DNA of 64,000 nt, from the NCBI RefSeq assembly GCF_000981805.1, contig NZ_CP011132.1:496001-560000 (forward strand). Reading direction: 5' to 3'. The notes under the pieces were generated by a model, which worked only from the letters and a program-made list of their open reading frames with translations, was not told where the DNA came from and searched no databases. Positions 63,348 through 64,000 of this stretch are shown here, one piece after another; the stretch's first letter is position 1; each line of letters starts with the position of its first letter. A program made the position numbers and the translations under genes. Origin of the DNA: Citrobacter amalonaticus Y19. Its GTDB lineage: Bacteria; Pseudomonadota; Gammaproteobacteria; Enterobacterales; Enterobacteriaceae.

Positions 63348-64000
63348 ATGTCTATTCAGAAAATCGCTCAGTTGGCCGGGGTTTCGGTGGCGACGGTGTC
63401 GCGCGTGTTGAACAACAGCGACAGCGTGAAAGCGAAAAACCGTGAGCGGGTTTTGCAGGCAATCAAGGAGAGTAACTACCAGCCCAATCTGCTGGCACGT
63501 CAACTTCGCACCGCGCGTAGCCACATGATTCTGGTGATGGTGTCCAACATCGCCAACCCGTTCTGCGCGGAGGTGGTCAAGGGCATTGAAGCGGAGGCCG
63601 AGAAAAACGGCTACCGTATCCTGCTGTGCAATTCAGGTTCTGACATCGATCGTTCCCGCTCAGGGTTAAGCCTGCTGTCGGGGAAAATCGTCGACGGCAT
63701 TATCACCATGGACGCCTTCTCCCGACTGCCGGAACTTGCCGAGTTAATCGGCAGCGCCGCCTGGGTTCAGTGTGCGGAGTATGCCGATGCGGGAACCGTT
63801 TCCTGTGTCGGGATCAACGATGTGGATGCGTCGCAGTATGTGGTGAGTCAGCTCGCCGATAGCGGGCGTACGCGGATTGCCTTGATTAACCACGACTTAA
63901 GCTACAAATATGCCCGTTTGCGCGAGCGCGGTTACAAGAGCGTGATTCATCTGCGCGATCTGGATTATCAGGTGGTGGAATATGCCAGCGACCTCAGCTC
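63348..64000 (+). CDS. LacI-family regulator (3' part cut by window edge)
   Basis: 217 residues are visible. The HTH (IAQLAGVSVATVSRVLNN, about residues 5-22) is followed by QPNLLARQLRTARS and the effector-binding domain (SNIANPFCAEVVKGIEAEAE, SGLSLLSGKIVDGIITMDA). The GTGTCGTCGTT before the ATG has only a weak ribosome site. It most likely represses the upstream operon through the AATCGATT operators at 59793-59836. The C terminus is outside the window. Confidence 0.9.
   Translation, partial: MSIQKIAQLAGVSVATVSRVLNNSDSVKAKNRERVLQAIKESNYQPNLLARQLRTARSHMILVMVSNIANPFCAEVVKGIEAEAEKNGYRILLCNSGSDIDRSRSGLSLLSGKIVDGIITMDAFSRLPELAELIGSAAWVQCAEYADAGTVSCVGINDVDASQYVVSQLADSGRTRIALINHDLSYKYARLRERGYKSVIHLRDLDYQVVEYASDLS

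Overview
The window is a chromosomal segment of an enteric bacterium close to Escherichia, Salmonella and Citrobacter. The backbone order (ybbJ-qmcA-fetAB-cnoX-ybbO-tesA-ybbA-ybbP, selU, purEK-lpxH-ppiB-cysS-ybcI, ybcJ-folD-tRNA-Arg, cusSR-cusCFBA, pheP) matches the E. coli K-12 order near minute 11-13, but K-12 markers such as rhsD and the DLP12 prophage are absent and several non-K-12 blocks are present. Citrobacter is my best guess; that is an inference from gene order and protein similarity recalled from memory, not from a search.

Layout. 1-8.3 kb: membrane quality control (ybbJ/qmcA), the FetAB iron exporter, the chaperedoxin CnoX, a short-chain dehydrogenase, thioesterase TesA and the YbbA-YbbP ABC system. 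8.3-10 kb: a general porin followed by seven tandem 51-bp REP-like units. 10-16.3 kb: tRNA selenouridine synthase, purEK behind a PurR box, lpxH, ppiB, cysS and ybcI. 16.5-19.7 kb: a lipoprotein gene translationally coupled to a large FKBP-type protein carrying seven near-identical 60-residue coiled-coil repeats; its signal-peptide reading frame is broken at a run of ten T. 19.8-22.5 kb: a glucose-family PTS permease and a MalI-like repressor behind three tandem 13-bp AACGTT-centred repeats. 22.6-24 kb: ybcJ, folD and a tRNA-Arg(TCT) gene, the classical argU integration site.

24-31.4 kb is an accessory block beside the tRNA: two VOC-fold proteins, an AraC-family regulator, a 977-residue autotransporter and a membrane-anchored bactofilin. 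31.4-39.95 kb is the complete copper/silver efflux system cusSR/cusCFBA with its CusR box. 40-52.1 kb is a second accessory block: a PilZ (c-di-GMP receptor) protein and a LuxR-type regulator, then a 3104-residue autotransporter adhesin with an internal duplication, then a second LuxR-type regulator. This cluster looks like a self-contained c-di-GMP/transcription-controlled adhesin system and is the best candidate for a poorly described system.

52.6-57.5 kb: a coiled-coil protein with a J-like HPD segment, then a Fur-box-preceded YncE-like lipoprotein and an FcuA-like TonB receptor (iron uptake). 57.6-59.7 kb: pheP and a HigBA-type toxin-antitoxin pair. 59.8 kb to the right edge: an MFS permease, a TIM-barrel isomerase/epimerase, a Gfo/Idh/MocA dehydrogenase and a LacI-family regulator cut off by the window end, behind two identical palindromic operators: a small catabolic operon of unknown substrate. 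REP/BIME elements occur at many gene ends.
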